Source: Cichorium intybus
Lineage: Eukaryota; Streptophyta; Magnoliopsida; Asterales; Asteraceae
Length of the DNA: 64,000 nt
NCBI GenBank assembly: GCA_023525715.1
Contig: CM042013.1
Span: 80,248,494-80,312,493 of the forward strand
Direction: 5' to 3'
Positions 29,632-40,853 of this stretch are shown here, one piece after another. The notes under the pieces were generated by a model. That model was not told where the DNA came from. It saw nothing but the letters and a program-made list of their open reading frames with translations, and ran no database searches. Numbering within the stretch: position 1 is the stretch's first letter; every line of letters starts with the position of its first letter. The position numbers and the translations under genes were made by a program.

Positions 29632-32067
29632 TGTAACACCCGACTTTTAAAACAAAAACACCCCTGAAAATTTTTCATTTAAAACATAGGTTTCAGTACT
29701 TAAAACCATAAACAAAGGGGTATATTTTTAATATAAACGGGTACAAGTGTATCAAGGAGTATACAAATATGGTAACCTCCTTATAAACCGGGCTGCTACT
29801 GACAGCATCTACAAGTCCACTTCTTGAGTCACGGACTTTATCCTTACCCTTATCAGGGATATGCTAACCTGCAGGGACATTTAACAAACGGTATGAGCTA
29901 CAAAGCTCAGTGAGTAATCATATCTGCAAATAACGTCACACATATTTAAGAGAATAATAACAATTAAACTCTCAAACAGTTTTTGTCCCACAAATCATAG
30001 TCATCGTTGACCGCACCATATATCATAGCCATATAGGCCGCACCAAAATATTTAACCTGTTCAGATCATAGCCCTAAGGCCGCACCAACAGTTTCATCGT
30101 TTAGATCATAGCCCGAAGGCCGCACCAATTTAGGTTCAATAACCCAAAATCATGGTCCTAACACCGCACCATTTAATTTCAAGGATAATTATCATATCTA
30201 ACCTGTTATTTGAATATTAATCAAATCAAATCTGTTAGCCACATAAATCCACATATATACAAGAGAAAATAAACATATAAATTCTCAATTACCATTTCTG
30301 TCCCATATTTCTTAGTCACGATTGACTGCACCGTATTTCATGGCTATATAAGCCGCACCTTGTGTCGTAGCTATACAAGCCGCACCAGAACAGTTTCAAC
30401 ATTTATCATAGCCCTAAGGCCGCACCAACAAGTTTTATAACCCGATATCATAGCCATAAGGCCGCACCATTTGGATTCAAGTTTAATATCATAGCCATAT
30501 AGGCCGCACCAAATATCATAGCCATATAGGCCGCACCAAATATCATAGCCATTTAGGCCGCACCAAATATCATAGCCATTTAGGCCGCACCAGTTGGATT
30601 TAGCATCCAATATCATAGCCACAAGTGGCCGCACCATTTAATTTCATTTCATTTTATAATCATTTATGGCTCACGGCTCCGTTATTGTCATTTCATTGAC
30701 TCACGGCTTATCCGGTATTGCCTTTTCACCATATCTTTAGATTATCATTTTCGTCCCCCCAAATCTGTTTCAACCTGTAACAGTCCAATCAACACATATC
30801 ATATGTGATATAAGTGAGATTACTCACCTGGAGTCTAGCTACATTTAAATTCCGGTTGTTTCTTGTCTTTGCGTACACCACAACCGTTTGTCCCATACCT
30901 ATTCATCCATTTTGTATCAAATGATAATAGGTTAATAACCATTTCAATTGACTCTTTTACAGAAGAGTTCAATATTATAACATTAAAAACCATGTCTAGA
31001 TGATAAACTTTTCATTTATCATCTTTTCATGCATTATACACATTCCCCGAGGAGTCGAAAACTCCGTTTAATATTTTTCTAGGACTTTTCATACCATCAT
31101 AGACTTATGGTTCAAGTTTGAGGTAAATCGGACAAGCCTAGCGAAAATTCACACATTTGAGCTCTCTGCCAGGCAAACACGACCCGTGCAGATTAAGCAC
31201 GACCCGTGCCGGTGGGCGCACCGCGCCTGGAAGCTGGGCGCACTGCGCCTGTCGATCTGGGCAGTTCCAGACCAGTCACGATTTTGCACTGTAGCACCCT
31301 GTTTTGACATATTAAGCTCTTATTGCTGTTCTTAATCATTTGGGGTTTGTTTGCAGACTAAAACCCTTCATTAACACAAGGTTTTTATCCATTGAAACCA
31401 ACTCAATCAATTAAAAGGAAGAATTAGGGTTCTTAGTTCCAAAAACCCCAAAACTTCAAAATCAACAAAATCAAGTGTTTCAATTACATGTTCTTATCAT
31501 ATGAACATGTTTCAAACTTACAAATCATATACACATCATGGACTATGACTGAAATTACAGATTTCAGTCCACTCCATGGAAACCCATCTAGAACACACAA
31601 GAACTTAGGTTAGAAACTCAAATTACTAACCTTAATTGCTTAAAACTTCCAATTCCAAGCTATGATTTCGATTTCTTGCTTCACCTTCAAAGATTTCCAG
31701 AATTTTTACTCTCCAAAACCATTCCCGTAGCCTAAAATGATCAGCTCACGCATAGGAGAGTCAACTCTCCTATTTATACCTCCAAATTTTACAAATTTGG
31801 TCCCGAAGTTCCATTTCTTGAACTTTGGCCACAATAATCAAGTTTTATAACATAAGACTTTCATTTCTTATATTGTTGCCACAAGCAACAATATTTTTAC
31901 ATAATTGGTCCTTCACATGGTCAAATGACCAAATTACCCTTTTATGGTAAAATGACCAATTTACCCTTTTTCTAGTATTAACTTTCTAATATTTAGAACA
32001 CCATATTAAATCATAAATACACTATGATTAACATATTAATACTTAACAAAAGTATCCTGGTGTTACA
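29632..32067 (-). repeat. Gyp-B 3' LTR
   Basis: 2,436 bp. Minus-strand TATA box (TATAAATAG) at about 31770-31778, so U3 is ~290 bp and the transcribed R/U5 leader about 2.1 kb, containing the 27-bp minisatellite. It lacks 29 bp present in the other LTR (around 36964-36992), a loss bordered by CCCGAGG words. Confidence 0.9.
30001..30640 (-). repeat. 27-bp minisatellite in Gyp-B LTR leader
   Basis: Units built on ATCATAGCCATATAGGCCGC plus ACCAAAT. Four to five occur in perfect 27-bp phase at 30490-30600, and diverged units are scattered on both sides (ATCATAGCCCTAAGGCCGCACC). Because 27 is divisible by three, the minus strand keeps an open frame of repeated WCGLNGYDI. The same array is at 35920-36560 in the other LTR. 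Confidence 0.9.
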
Positions 32068-32869
32068 AATTCTCCCCTCCTTTAAAAGATTTCGTCCCCG
32101 AAATCATACAAACAAGCGAGGGTGATTCTATCTCGTTACAATTTCAGTTTCCCATATTATATGAAAACATTTATGGTATTGCCAAAGCACTTTTACCATA
32201 CTAGTCTTCTTATTTCGTGGTTATATCACGGTTCATCGAACATTCCTCCGGTTGTCCCGGGTACCATAACTATTATCTACCTTCATTTCATCATGAGGTA
32301 TTCGTTAAAATTCATCATTCAATGTTTCCAAAAATGGAACTCATGGAAAATATTATAACTATCTTGAAGTTCATCAAATCTTCTCTTCAATTTGTACCAT
32401 AATCTAGGATCTAGCCAACAGCTTTTCCACATCTTCAATCCAATAAATCGAATGATAACATGGTACACCATACAACACTTCATACGAGCCAGTAGAATAC
32501 TAGTATGTAAGCTATTATTTCTTACAAATTCTACCAACGATAGACGATCTTCTCATCTTCCACCAGGGTCTGTTATGCAAATTTCAAGCATATCTTCTAA
32601 AGTCTGCGTCATTATTTCGCCTTGTTTATCAATCTGTAAATCATATACAGTACTTACTAGTACTTTTGAACTAATTATTCTTAGTGACTATACCAAAAAC
32701 AAAGAATAAATATGCTATTTAGACCTAATACAATCAGCGCCGATAACTCACGTCGACTATTTACCCTTTCTATGTAGTTTTTCACTACTTTTCGATCTTA
32801 ATTCCTTCACTAGTCGGTATAAATCTACACTGATTTCACCAACCGGTCTATTATTACTCATATAGTATC
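32068..32869 (-). other. Gyp-B polypurine tract and 3' internal region
   Basis: The tract (minus AAAGGAGGGGAGAATT, about 32068-32086) abuts the 3' LTR. The rest up to the integrase remnant has no readable motif. Confidence 0.5.
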
Positions 32870-33110
32870 AGACCCATGCGGTACTTGCAAAGACTTTATT
32901 ACAAAGTCTACAATAATATCGTCCCATTTCGTCTTTGGGATCGACAACGACTAAATTTCCCCGTATGCTTCTGATGGTTTGACTTTACTTGCACTCAAGT
33001 CAAACACTGTTCACATACTTTTCAATATATTTCTTCCCTCCCGGCCATCCATATACAGGTTTCATCATCCTATACTGTTTGGCACAGGCCCGGATTTATT
33101 ACATATCTAC
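32870..33110 (-). pseudogene. Gyp-B integrase remnant
   Basis: From about 33073 the minus strand reads YRMMKPVYGWPGGKKYIEKY followed by VNSV and, after a stop, LECK. This aligns with the zinc-binding start of gypsy integrase (YWWPGMKKDIEKYVNSCLTC), with the Cys ligands partly lost, and then an unclear core start. Several stops and substitutions; only a fragment. Confidence 0.6.
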
Positions 33111-33849
33111 TACAATATGCATCTTTTCAAAGTAAATTTCATATCTCGCTTTGCTTTGGAACTCACATACACAACCACCAAGGGTTTTCAATCACTGTGA
33201 GTTTCTAACTAGCTTCTTTCGATAGCTAATCATTCATTCACTTTTCACGCTTTCAGACTTGCACACTTCTTTTTGTGCTACTCGAATCAACTAAGGTAAT
33301 CGATTCGCCACACTTATACATGTGGATGTAACCTTCAAAGGTTACTCTTTTCAACGCAAGGCATCTTTAACCACGTTTGCTTTACCGTGATGGTACAAAG
33401 TTCCACAACCGGAATCTTTAAGTAACCCATCTATCTTTGCTATCTCATATCTAGCTTCTTTTTGATCAATTTAGCACTTCAGACTTTTATGATCCATTCA
33501 AACAGTAATCTTTACACCATATAGATAGTGTTTCCAAAGCTTCAATGCCAAAATCATAATTGCTACTGCAATGTCATGCACCTACAGTCAAATTTGGATG
33601 CATTTATATAATCCAATTTATCTTATCCGCTTAGCATCAACACTAACGTCATAGTTTCACATAAGGTTTATTTCAACCTTTGAAAAGTTACCTGTGGTCT
33701 TTCGATCCACTTAAACTTTTCACTTTTATTGGTCAACTTTAGTCACTAGACATCAATCAAGGAGCAGTTTTCTACAACTCTCCTATAATAACCTGCCAAT
33801 CCAAGGAACTACAATTTTAGTCAGATTCCTCAGGCGGTTCCCGTTTTAT
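33111..33849 (-). other. Gyp-B region between RT and integrase remnants
   Basis: Position expected for the rest of RT and RNase H; I could not read any motif here, so it is either deleted or too decayed. Confidence 0.4.
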
Positions 33850-34330
33850 CACAGCATCATTTCCACCGTATCTACTTTATCATCTTTGGCACTGTTAACA
33901 TGCCCAAAGAATCACACTTGGAAACTTCGCATATCACTTTTCTCCACGAAGTAACTCCAATATCTGGTACAAATGTACCTCATATTCGTTCTGGTTTCGA
34001 GAATATCAGATTCTCAGTAGTCAATGCACATACACATCAACTTGTCTTTCTTCTTTTCAAACAAGGTAGGGCTCCACACGATGACACATTTACTATATGA
34101 GACCCCGATTCAAAAACAATTTCTTCTAATTGTTTTCCCACTCTGCCATCTCTGCAGAGGTTAATCGGTACGGAGCCTAAATAACAATAGTGACTCCCGA
34201 AATCAATTTAATCATAAACTCTTCTCATTAATCTGGCGAAAATTATGGAAGTTCTTTGGAAGAAACATCCAAGAATTCGTTTAAAGTTTTACACTTTTGT
34301 CACCGCTTTATTTAGCTTGGCCAATACTAT
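33850..34330 (-). pseudogene. Gyp-B reverse transcriptase remnant (N-terminal part)
   Basis: Read with frame changes on the minus strand: DVSSKELP, LISGVTIVI-stop-APYRLTSAEMAEW, then LFEKKKDKLMCMCIDY (34064-34017), which correspond to the gypsy RT blocks DVFPDELPG, LIPGAxPIxxAPYRLxPAEM and VLFVKKKDGxMRMCIDYREL. The order and spacing fit. The catalytic YxDD box was not found. Multiple stops and shifts. Confidence 0.7.
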
Positions 34331-34379
34331 AGTTGCCAACTAAAACATCCTTCCTTTACTAACTCTTCTCCGAGTTTAA

Positions 34380-34725
34380 GCAAAGTGGAGTAACCAGTAT
34401 TCTCGACAATGGTTATTTACCGTGGATTTTCATCCGTTTCATTTCTGATTTTAGAACCATAATGTTCATATTTCTACAATTCATGTTAGCATCATTCATT
34501 GCTAACCAACTCATATGCATAATTTCTTCAAATTCATTTGTAGGCATCGGCTTCAGATTTATAGGGAAAAATGGTCCCGTAAATCCTAGGCAGACTACCT
34601 TCCAGGTGTTCAATATTTTGAACATATTTGCTAACTGCTATAGCTACTTCCAAAATTTCATCCATAATCGTTGATGAAATATTCAGACAAGACATCAAAG
34701 TCATCGATCCAAAGCATAGCTTCAT
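34380..34725 (-). pseudogene. Gyp-B protease remnant
   Basis: The minus strand contains EIMHMSWLAMNDANMNC followed by KIHGK, which matches the conserved end of gypsy aspartic protease (IIGMDWLxxxxAxIxC ... IxGE). The catalytic D-S/T-G motif itself is not readable. It sits between the RT and gag remnants as expected. Confidence 0.55.
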
Positions 34726-34849
34726 GGATCAAATATTACACATACGGGGAGTATATTCAAAACAATGATATCTGAGACCATATCAGCCTACTCACGAGCT
34801 TCTTCCACAGTCTGTTGGTATGCTCATGGTACCACTGGTCCTTCTTGAC

Positions 34850-35533
34850 CATTCGTTTCTTCTTTCTTTCCTGCCCGTTCTTTCCTGGTTTTATCACCCA
34901 ATGCTCCACATCCCGCATGTGGACATTTCGTAGGAAAGTGATCTACAGCTCCGCGCTGGAAACACTTCCATTCAATTCAACAAGCTCGAGCAATATGCTC
35001 CCATTTTTTGCAAATTTCAGCCATTTAACGGTAGAGTCTCAACTCTAAAATTTTCCTGAGTGCTTTTCCTGCGCTTCTCACTCTACATAGTTGCTCCGTT
35101 TTGGTCCCTTCCCTTTAAGGTTGGACCCGAATCGTGTTAACTTCTTCTGAAGCGTCCACCATTATTTTTTTTCTGCTTTTCTTGTAGTCTCAACTACTTT
35201 TCTTTCACCTTGAATATCACTCATGGTGAGCAACCAATTTTTCTGACCACATCAGCTACTATTGCTTGTCATGTGGATTTTATACTTCTTGTCTCTTTGC
35301 CCCTCGTTCAATGCAGCCTTGAGAAAGGGCTGGTCCACCTCTCAAGGCTTCGTGCCCTAAATTCCTCCTAATAAGATTCGCTGCTCATACTTCTTATACG
35401 TTAGAAGTCAGCAATAGTTAGGTTAGATATGTATAATAACAACTTATATACACCTAACTATTCATCGTGTCTACTATCTCAAGGTTTAAGTCCAGGAAAC
35501 TACTCTATAGACACCTAGTTCACTTAAACCACG
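34850..35533 (-). pseudogene. Gyp-B gag remnant and 5' leader
   Basis: A knuckle-like KCFQRGAVDHFPTKC (34967-34923) has the C-x2-C-x4-H-x4-C spacing with the second Cys replaced by Arg; a second CPHAGC follows. The remaining stretch to the primer site is gag N-terminus or leader, too decayed to read. Confidence 0.6.
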
Positions 35534-35546
35534 GCTCTGATACCAA
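35534..35546 (-). other. Gyp-B primer binding site (tRNA-iMet type)
   Basis: The minus strand reads TGGTATCAGAGCC two bases inside the 5' LTR end. Confidence 0.85.
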
Positions 35547-35548
35547 CT

Positions 35549-38013
35549 TGTAATACCCGGCTTTTAAAACAAAAACACCCCTGAAAATTTTTCATTTAAA
35601 ACATAAGTTTCAGTACTTAAAACCATAAACAAAGGGGTATATTTTTAATATAAACGGGTACAAGTGTATCAAGGAGTATACAAATATGGTAACCTCCTTA
35701 TAAGTCGGGCTGCTACTGACAGCATCTACAAGTCCACTTCTTGAGTCACGGACTTTATCCTTACCCTTATCAGGGATATGCTAACCTGCAGGGACATTTA
35801 ACAAACGGTATGAGCTACAAAGCTCAGTGAGTAATCATATCTGCAAATAACGTCACATATATTTAAGAGAATAATAACAATTAAACTCTCAAACAGTTTT
35901 TGTCCCACAAATCATAGTCATCGTTGACCGCACCATATATCATAGCCATATAGGCCGCACCAAAATATTTAACCTGTTCAGATCATAGCCCTAAGGCCGC
36001 ACCAACAGTTTCATCGTTTAGATCATAGCCCGAAGGCTGCACCAATTTAGGTTCAATAACCCAAAATCATGGTCCTAACACCGCACCATTTAATTTCAAG
36101 GATAATTATCATATCTAACCTGTTATTTGCGTATTAATCAAATCAAATCTGTTAGCCACATAAATCCATATATATACAAGAGAAAATAAACATATAAATT
36201 CTCAATTACCATTTCTGTCCCATATTTCTTAGTCACGATTGACTGCACCGTATTTCATGGCTATATAAGCCGCACCATGTGTCGTAGCTATACAAGCCGC
36301 ACCAGAACAGTTTTAACATTTATCATAGCCCTAAGGCCGCACCAACAGGTTTTATAACCCGATATCATAGCCATAAGGCCGCACCATTTGGATTCAAGTT
36401 TAATATCATAGTCATATAGGCCGCACCAAATATCATAGCCATATAGGCCGCACCAAATATCATAGCCATTTAGGCCGCACCAAATATCATAGCCATTTAG
36501 GCCACACCAGTTGGATTTAGCATCCAATACCATAGCCACAAGTGGCCGCACCATTTAATTTCATTTCATTTTTTAATCATTTATGGCTCACGGCTCCGTT
36601 ATTGTCATTTCATTGACTCACGGCTTATCCGGTATTGCCTTTTCACCATATCTTTAGATTATCATTTTCGTCCCCCCAAATCTGTTTCAACCTGTAACAG
36701 TCCAATCAACACATATCATATGTGATATAAGTGAGATTACTCACCTGGAGTCTAGCTGCATTAAAATTCAGTTGTTTCTTGTCTTTGCGTACACCACAAC
36801 CGTTTGTCCCATACCTATTCATCCATTTTGTAACAAATGATAATAGGTTAATAACCATTTCAATTGACTCTTTTACAGAAGAGTTCAATATTATAACATT
36901 ACAAACCATGTCTAGATGATAAACTTTTCAGTTATCATCTTTTCATGCATTATACACATTCCCGAGGCATTTGTATCGATCTACAGTGCCCCCGAGGAGT
37001 CGAAAACTCAGTTTAATATTTTTCTAGGACTTTTCATACCATCATGGACTTATGGTTCAAGTTTGAGGTAAATCGGACAAGCCTAGTGAAAATTCACACA
37101 TTTGAGCTCTCTGCCAGGCAAACACGACCCGTGCAGATTAAGCACGACCCGTGCCGGTGGGCGCACCGCGCCTGTAAGCTGGGCGCACTGCGCCTGTCGA
37201 TCTAGGCAATTCCAGACCAGTCGCGATTTTGCACTGTAGCACCCTGTTTTGACATATTAAGCTCTTATTGCTGTTCTTAATCATTTGGGGTTTGTTTGCA
37301 GACTAAAACCCTTCATTAACACAAGGTTTTTATCCATTGAAACCAAATCAATCAATCAAAAGGAAGAATTAGGGTTCTTAGTTCCAAAAACCCCAAAACT
37401 TCAAAATCAACAAAATCAAGTGTTTCAATTACATGTTCTTATCATATGAACATGTTTCAAACTTACAAATCATATACACATCATGGACTATGACTGAAAT
37501 TACAAATTTCAGTCCACTCCATGGAAACCCATCAAGAACACACAAGAACTTAGGTTAGAAACTCAAATTACTAACCTTAATTGCTTGAAACTTCCAATTC
37601 CAAGCTATGATTTTGATTTCTTGCTTCATCTTTTAAAGATTTCCAGAATTTTTGCTCTCCAAAACCATTCCCGTAGCCTAAAATGATCAGCTCACACATA
37701 GGAGAGTCAACTCTCCTATTTATACCTCCAAATTTTACAAATTTGGTCCCTAAGTTCCATTTCTTGAACTTTGGCCATAATAATCAAGTTTTATAACATA
37801 AGACTTTCATTTCTTATATTGTTGCCACAAGCAACAATATTTTTACATAATTGGTCCTTCACATGGTCAAATGACCAAATTACCCTTTTATGGTAAAATG
37901 ACCAATTTACCCTTTTTCTAGTATTAACTTTCTAATACTTAGAACACCATATTAAATCATAAATACACTATGATTAACATATTAATACTTAACAAAAGTA
38001 TCGTGGTGTTACA
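35549..38013 (-). repeat. Gyp-B 5' LTR
   Basis: 2,465 bp. TATA on the minus strand at about 37716-37724. Carries the same 27-bp minisatellite (35920-36560). It differs from the 3' LTR by a 29-bp indel and a scatter of substitutions, so it is older than SIRE-1. Confidence 0.9.
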
Positions 38014-38018
38014 CCTAG

Positions 38019-38936
38019 GAACGCAAATACGAACTTATTTAGATTAAGATTATTCCCATTTACTCTTAAGGATAAGGCCAAATACTGGTTTAGATCGCTG
38101 TAACCGAATAGCATCACAACGTGGGAGTAGCTCAAGACGAAATTTCTACAGGAATTTTACCCCGCAAGTAAGACATTAGAGATTCTAATGGCAATCCAAT
38201 ACTTCCAACAAAAACCAGGAGAGGCATTCCATAACACATTTGAGAGACTTAAGGAATTAATGAGATCATGATGCAAGACCCGGATGCAGCTTGGAGATTT
38301 TTGGAACAATTGAGCAACGGTCCCAAGGCAAATTATTCAGCCAGGAAGCCGATTAACACATCAACAACAACAGCTGTAGGCATCGATAATAAATGCAATA
38401 AAGAAGTCAAGAAAGAAATCGGGGACTTGAACAGGAAATTCGATTAGTTGATGGCGACACTCCAGACCACCAAACCAGCATCAAAACAATCAGCAAGAGC
38501 AAAGGACCCAGGAAGTGAACCAGGTATACGGTCAAGGACAGTACAATAATAATGGACGACCGTATAAACCTTATAATCATGGGGCACAAAACTACAATGG
38601 TAATAATAAATCGTACAACAACCCTAGAGCAATTACCAAGGACCTCCACCCAATCAGCTACGTCAATTCCAACCTGCTAACAACAATGGTCCAAGTAGCA
38701 ACAACAACAACAGGAACATGGCTAATAATAATAATAATGCTCCAGAGACTCACGCAGACCTGACAAAAAAGATGAACCAGTTTATGACTGCAAGCCATTA
38801 GCAAACACAAGCCATTTTTAACATGGAATGGCAAATCGCTAAATTGGCTTAAGATCAAAGGAAAAGGGACAATGGCAAGCTTCGTAGTAACACGGAGGTA
38901 AACCCAAATCACACCCAACGTGCTGGAAAAGAACAC
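38019..38936 (+). pseudogene. Ath-1 gag, C-terminal part
   Basis: Continues Athila gag after Gyp-B: RLRLFPFTLKDKAKYWFRSL, then after a stop ITTWE, KFLQEFYPASKTLEILMAIQ, FHNTFERLKELMRS. This is the retrotransposon gag fold, followed by a long Asn/Gln-rich low-complexity tract (38480-38760) in changing frames. Stops at about 38101 and 38267 mark it as dead. Confidence 0.8.
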
Positions 38937-39974
38937 GTGAATGTAGTGGATAGTTGTGCACCAGAAAAAGTGTGGAGGAAGGTAAGCATGGAAGATCTTA
39001 TGGGGACGGAAAACAAGGACGAGGGTATCCAAAAGGAAGGACAGTCGACAGTAGCTGCCCGTACGAAGAAAAAGAAAACCACAACGTCGAAAAGGAAGCA
39101 AAGCGCACCAAGAGAACCATCTATTAATCAACCTCTATGGAACGAGTTAAAGGATGCCCCAGAAGACTCAAGGATTTTAAAAGAGATATGCAAAGAGAAA
39201 GGAAAGGTTAAGGTCCCAACAGCAGAAAAAGTGCGCCTTACAGTCAAAACAAGCGAGGCATTGTTGGGTACATTGCCTAAGAAAGAGAACGATCCATGCT
39301 CTCCATTCATTACCTTCACTGTCGGTGATGTATTCATCCGGAACACATTGCTAGTTTCGGGATCCAGCGTGAATATCCTACCTGGCTATTTGTATGATAA
39401 ATACAAGAATGAGGAATTGGAGCCAGTCAAGACGGTTTTACAACTGGCAGATCAATCCACGAAGGTCTCAAGAGGGAAATTAACAAATGTGATTGTCAAA
39501 GTGGGTGATTTCTTTTACCTGGTAGATTTCTTGGTTATGGAGTACCAAAGTTTGGAGGACGCACCGGCCTTAATCTTGGGACGTCCGTTTTTAGCTACAG
39601 CTGGAGCTGTAATGGATTGCAAGACAGGTGATTTGGATATCACCTTTGACACGAGGAAACAAAGGTTAAACATGTTCGAATGCCCGATGACACTTCCACC
39701 AGGTTACGACAGTCAATATATGAATGGTAGACCTTTGATGATACCCAAAATGGATGGGAGGAGCAGAAAGAATAAGAACCGAGACAACGAGGGTGAGGAT
39801 GAGGAAATCCTCTGGAAGGCAAAAGGATATCCGCTCACTTCAGTTGGTATGCTTCAACTCTTAGAAATGATAGAAATAATGGAGAAGAAACATCAAGCGT
39901 ACGCAAAAGACACAAGGAATAGGGAATCGAAGGTGTTTCAAATCCTAGACGTACAGCAACTGCGGATTAACTAG
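38937..39974 (+). pseudogene. Ath-1 protease region (aspartate lost)
   Basis: A 345-codon open stretch. A basic linker (TKKKKTTTSKRKQ) is followed by the Athila protease: FITFTVGDVFIRNTLLVSGS, SVNILPGYLYDKYKNEELEP, then FLVMEYQSLEDAPALILGRP and TAGAVMDCKTGDLDITF. Family members read CDLGASVNIMP at the active site. Here LVSGSSVNILP has Val in place of the catalytic Asp, so the protease should be inactive even though the frame is open. The frame ends at 39974 without any RT sequence behind it. Confidence 0.85.
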
Positions 39975-40853
39975 GTAAGTGATCGAATGACACAGCTGGC
40001 AACATTGATGGCTACCATACTTCACGATATCGTGCCAGAAATGGGGAAGTTTGTGTCAAAGAAAGGATGAAAATCAGCATGGTCTGGCTGAAGACGTTAA
40101 ACTTAGCGCTTGGTGGGAGGCAACCCATTCGTAGGTAGGTTAAGTTTTTGTTTTCACGGTAACAAGGAAGAATTATCATCATCATCATCAAAAATTCGGC
40201 GTATGAAATAAGTGTGGGGTAAACAGTATCAAGGAAATGGCAACATTAAAAGGCGCGATGCGGGGATGGCCAAAACGCGCCGCGCATGCCCAAAAGAACT
40301 CAATGCGCAGGAGTTTTCATTTGCACACGCGCGTCGTGCGTTAAGGTTTACCGTGCCGCGGTTTTTGATTAGACGGAACCACATAATTTGGTACGCGACA
40401 CCCTCATTCACACCATTTTTCACTCCCATGTCGCGGTAAACAGAGCTCGGATCACACTTTGTTTTCTTCGCAATTTCTCGTGTATTCTTGTATCTACTAT
40501 CGAGGTATGTTACTTGGAACTCATTATTTGAAGTTATACATGCGCTTAAAGTGTGAAATCGGATCAAATAGGGCAAAATAAAAAAACTTAGAAAAATTGG
40601 CAATGCCGGCCTGAAGGGTGATGTTTTCGCAAAATTCTCACCCTAGGGAAGTCAGTGGCATGTTAGGTTACCTTGTATATGTGTTGGATTGAAGCAAACA
40701 GGTGAAAAATTGGCGTTTTTTGCAACAGATGATAACCACAGCGCGGCATGTTCATCAACCGCGGCGCGTGGTTTGAATAAACACATGGCCACATCCGCGG
40801 CGTGCATGGGGGATTGATTTTGCAAGTTTGTTTTTTTTTGTGATATTGTGTAG
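39975..40853 (+). other. Ath-1 post-pol region
   Basis: Contains AAACTTAGCGCTTGGTGGGA and GGCAACCCA (about 40089-40124), a phrase that follows the end of integrase in Athila elements. It comes only ~115 bases after the protease frame, so the RT, RNase H and integrase genes are missing. CG-rich words like those of the LTR (CGCGCCGCGC, CGCGCGTCGTGCG) recur at 40250-40380 and 40737-40805. Confidence 0.6.

Larger units (their letters stand above)
29632..38013 (-). mobile_element. Gyp-B, gypsy element with decayed pol (outer boundaries)
   Basis: LTRs 29632-32067 and 35549-38013 (TGTAACACCCG / TGTAATACCCG ... GTGTTACA), perfect target duplication CCTAG (29627-29631 and 38014-38018), primer site at 35534-35546 and polypurine tract at 32070-32086, all for the minus strand. 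The 3,481-bp internal region contains recognisable but ruined gag, protease, RT and integrase pieces in that order, with deletions between them. Confidence 0.9.

Noticed and set aside
30371..30637. 88-codon repeat frame WCGLNGYDI as a gene (also 36288-36554)
   Set aside because: Explained by the 27-bp minisatellite; kept only as a finding, since no start context or independent evidence of translation exists.
30001..30640. Possible CRISPR-like array
   Set aside because: Units are contiguous or irregular with no unique spacers, inside a plant LTR, with no cas genes.
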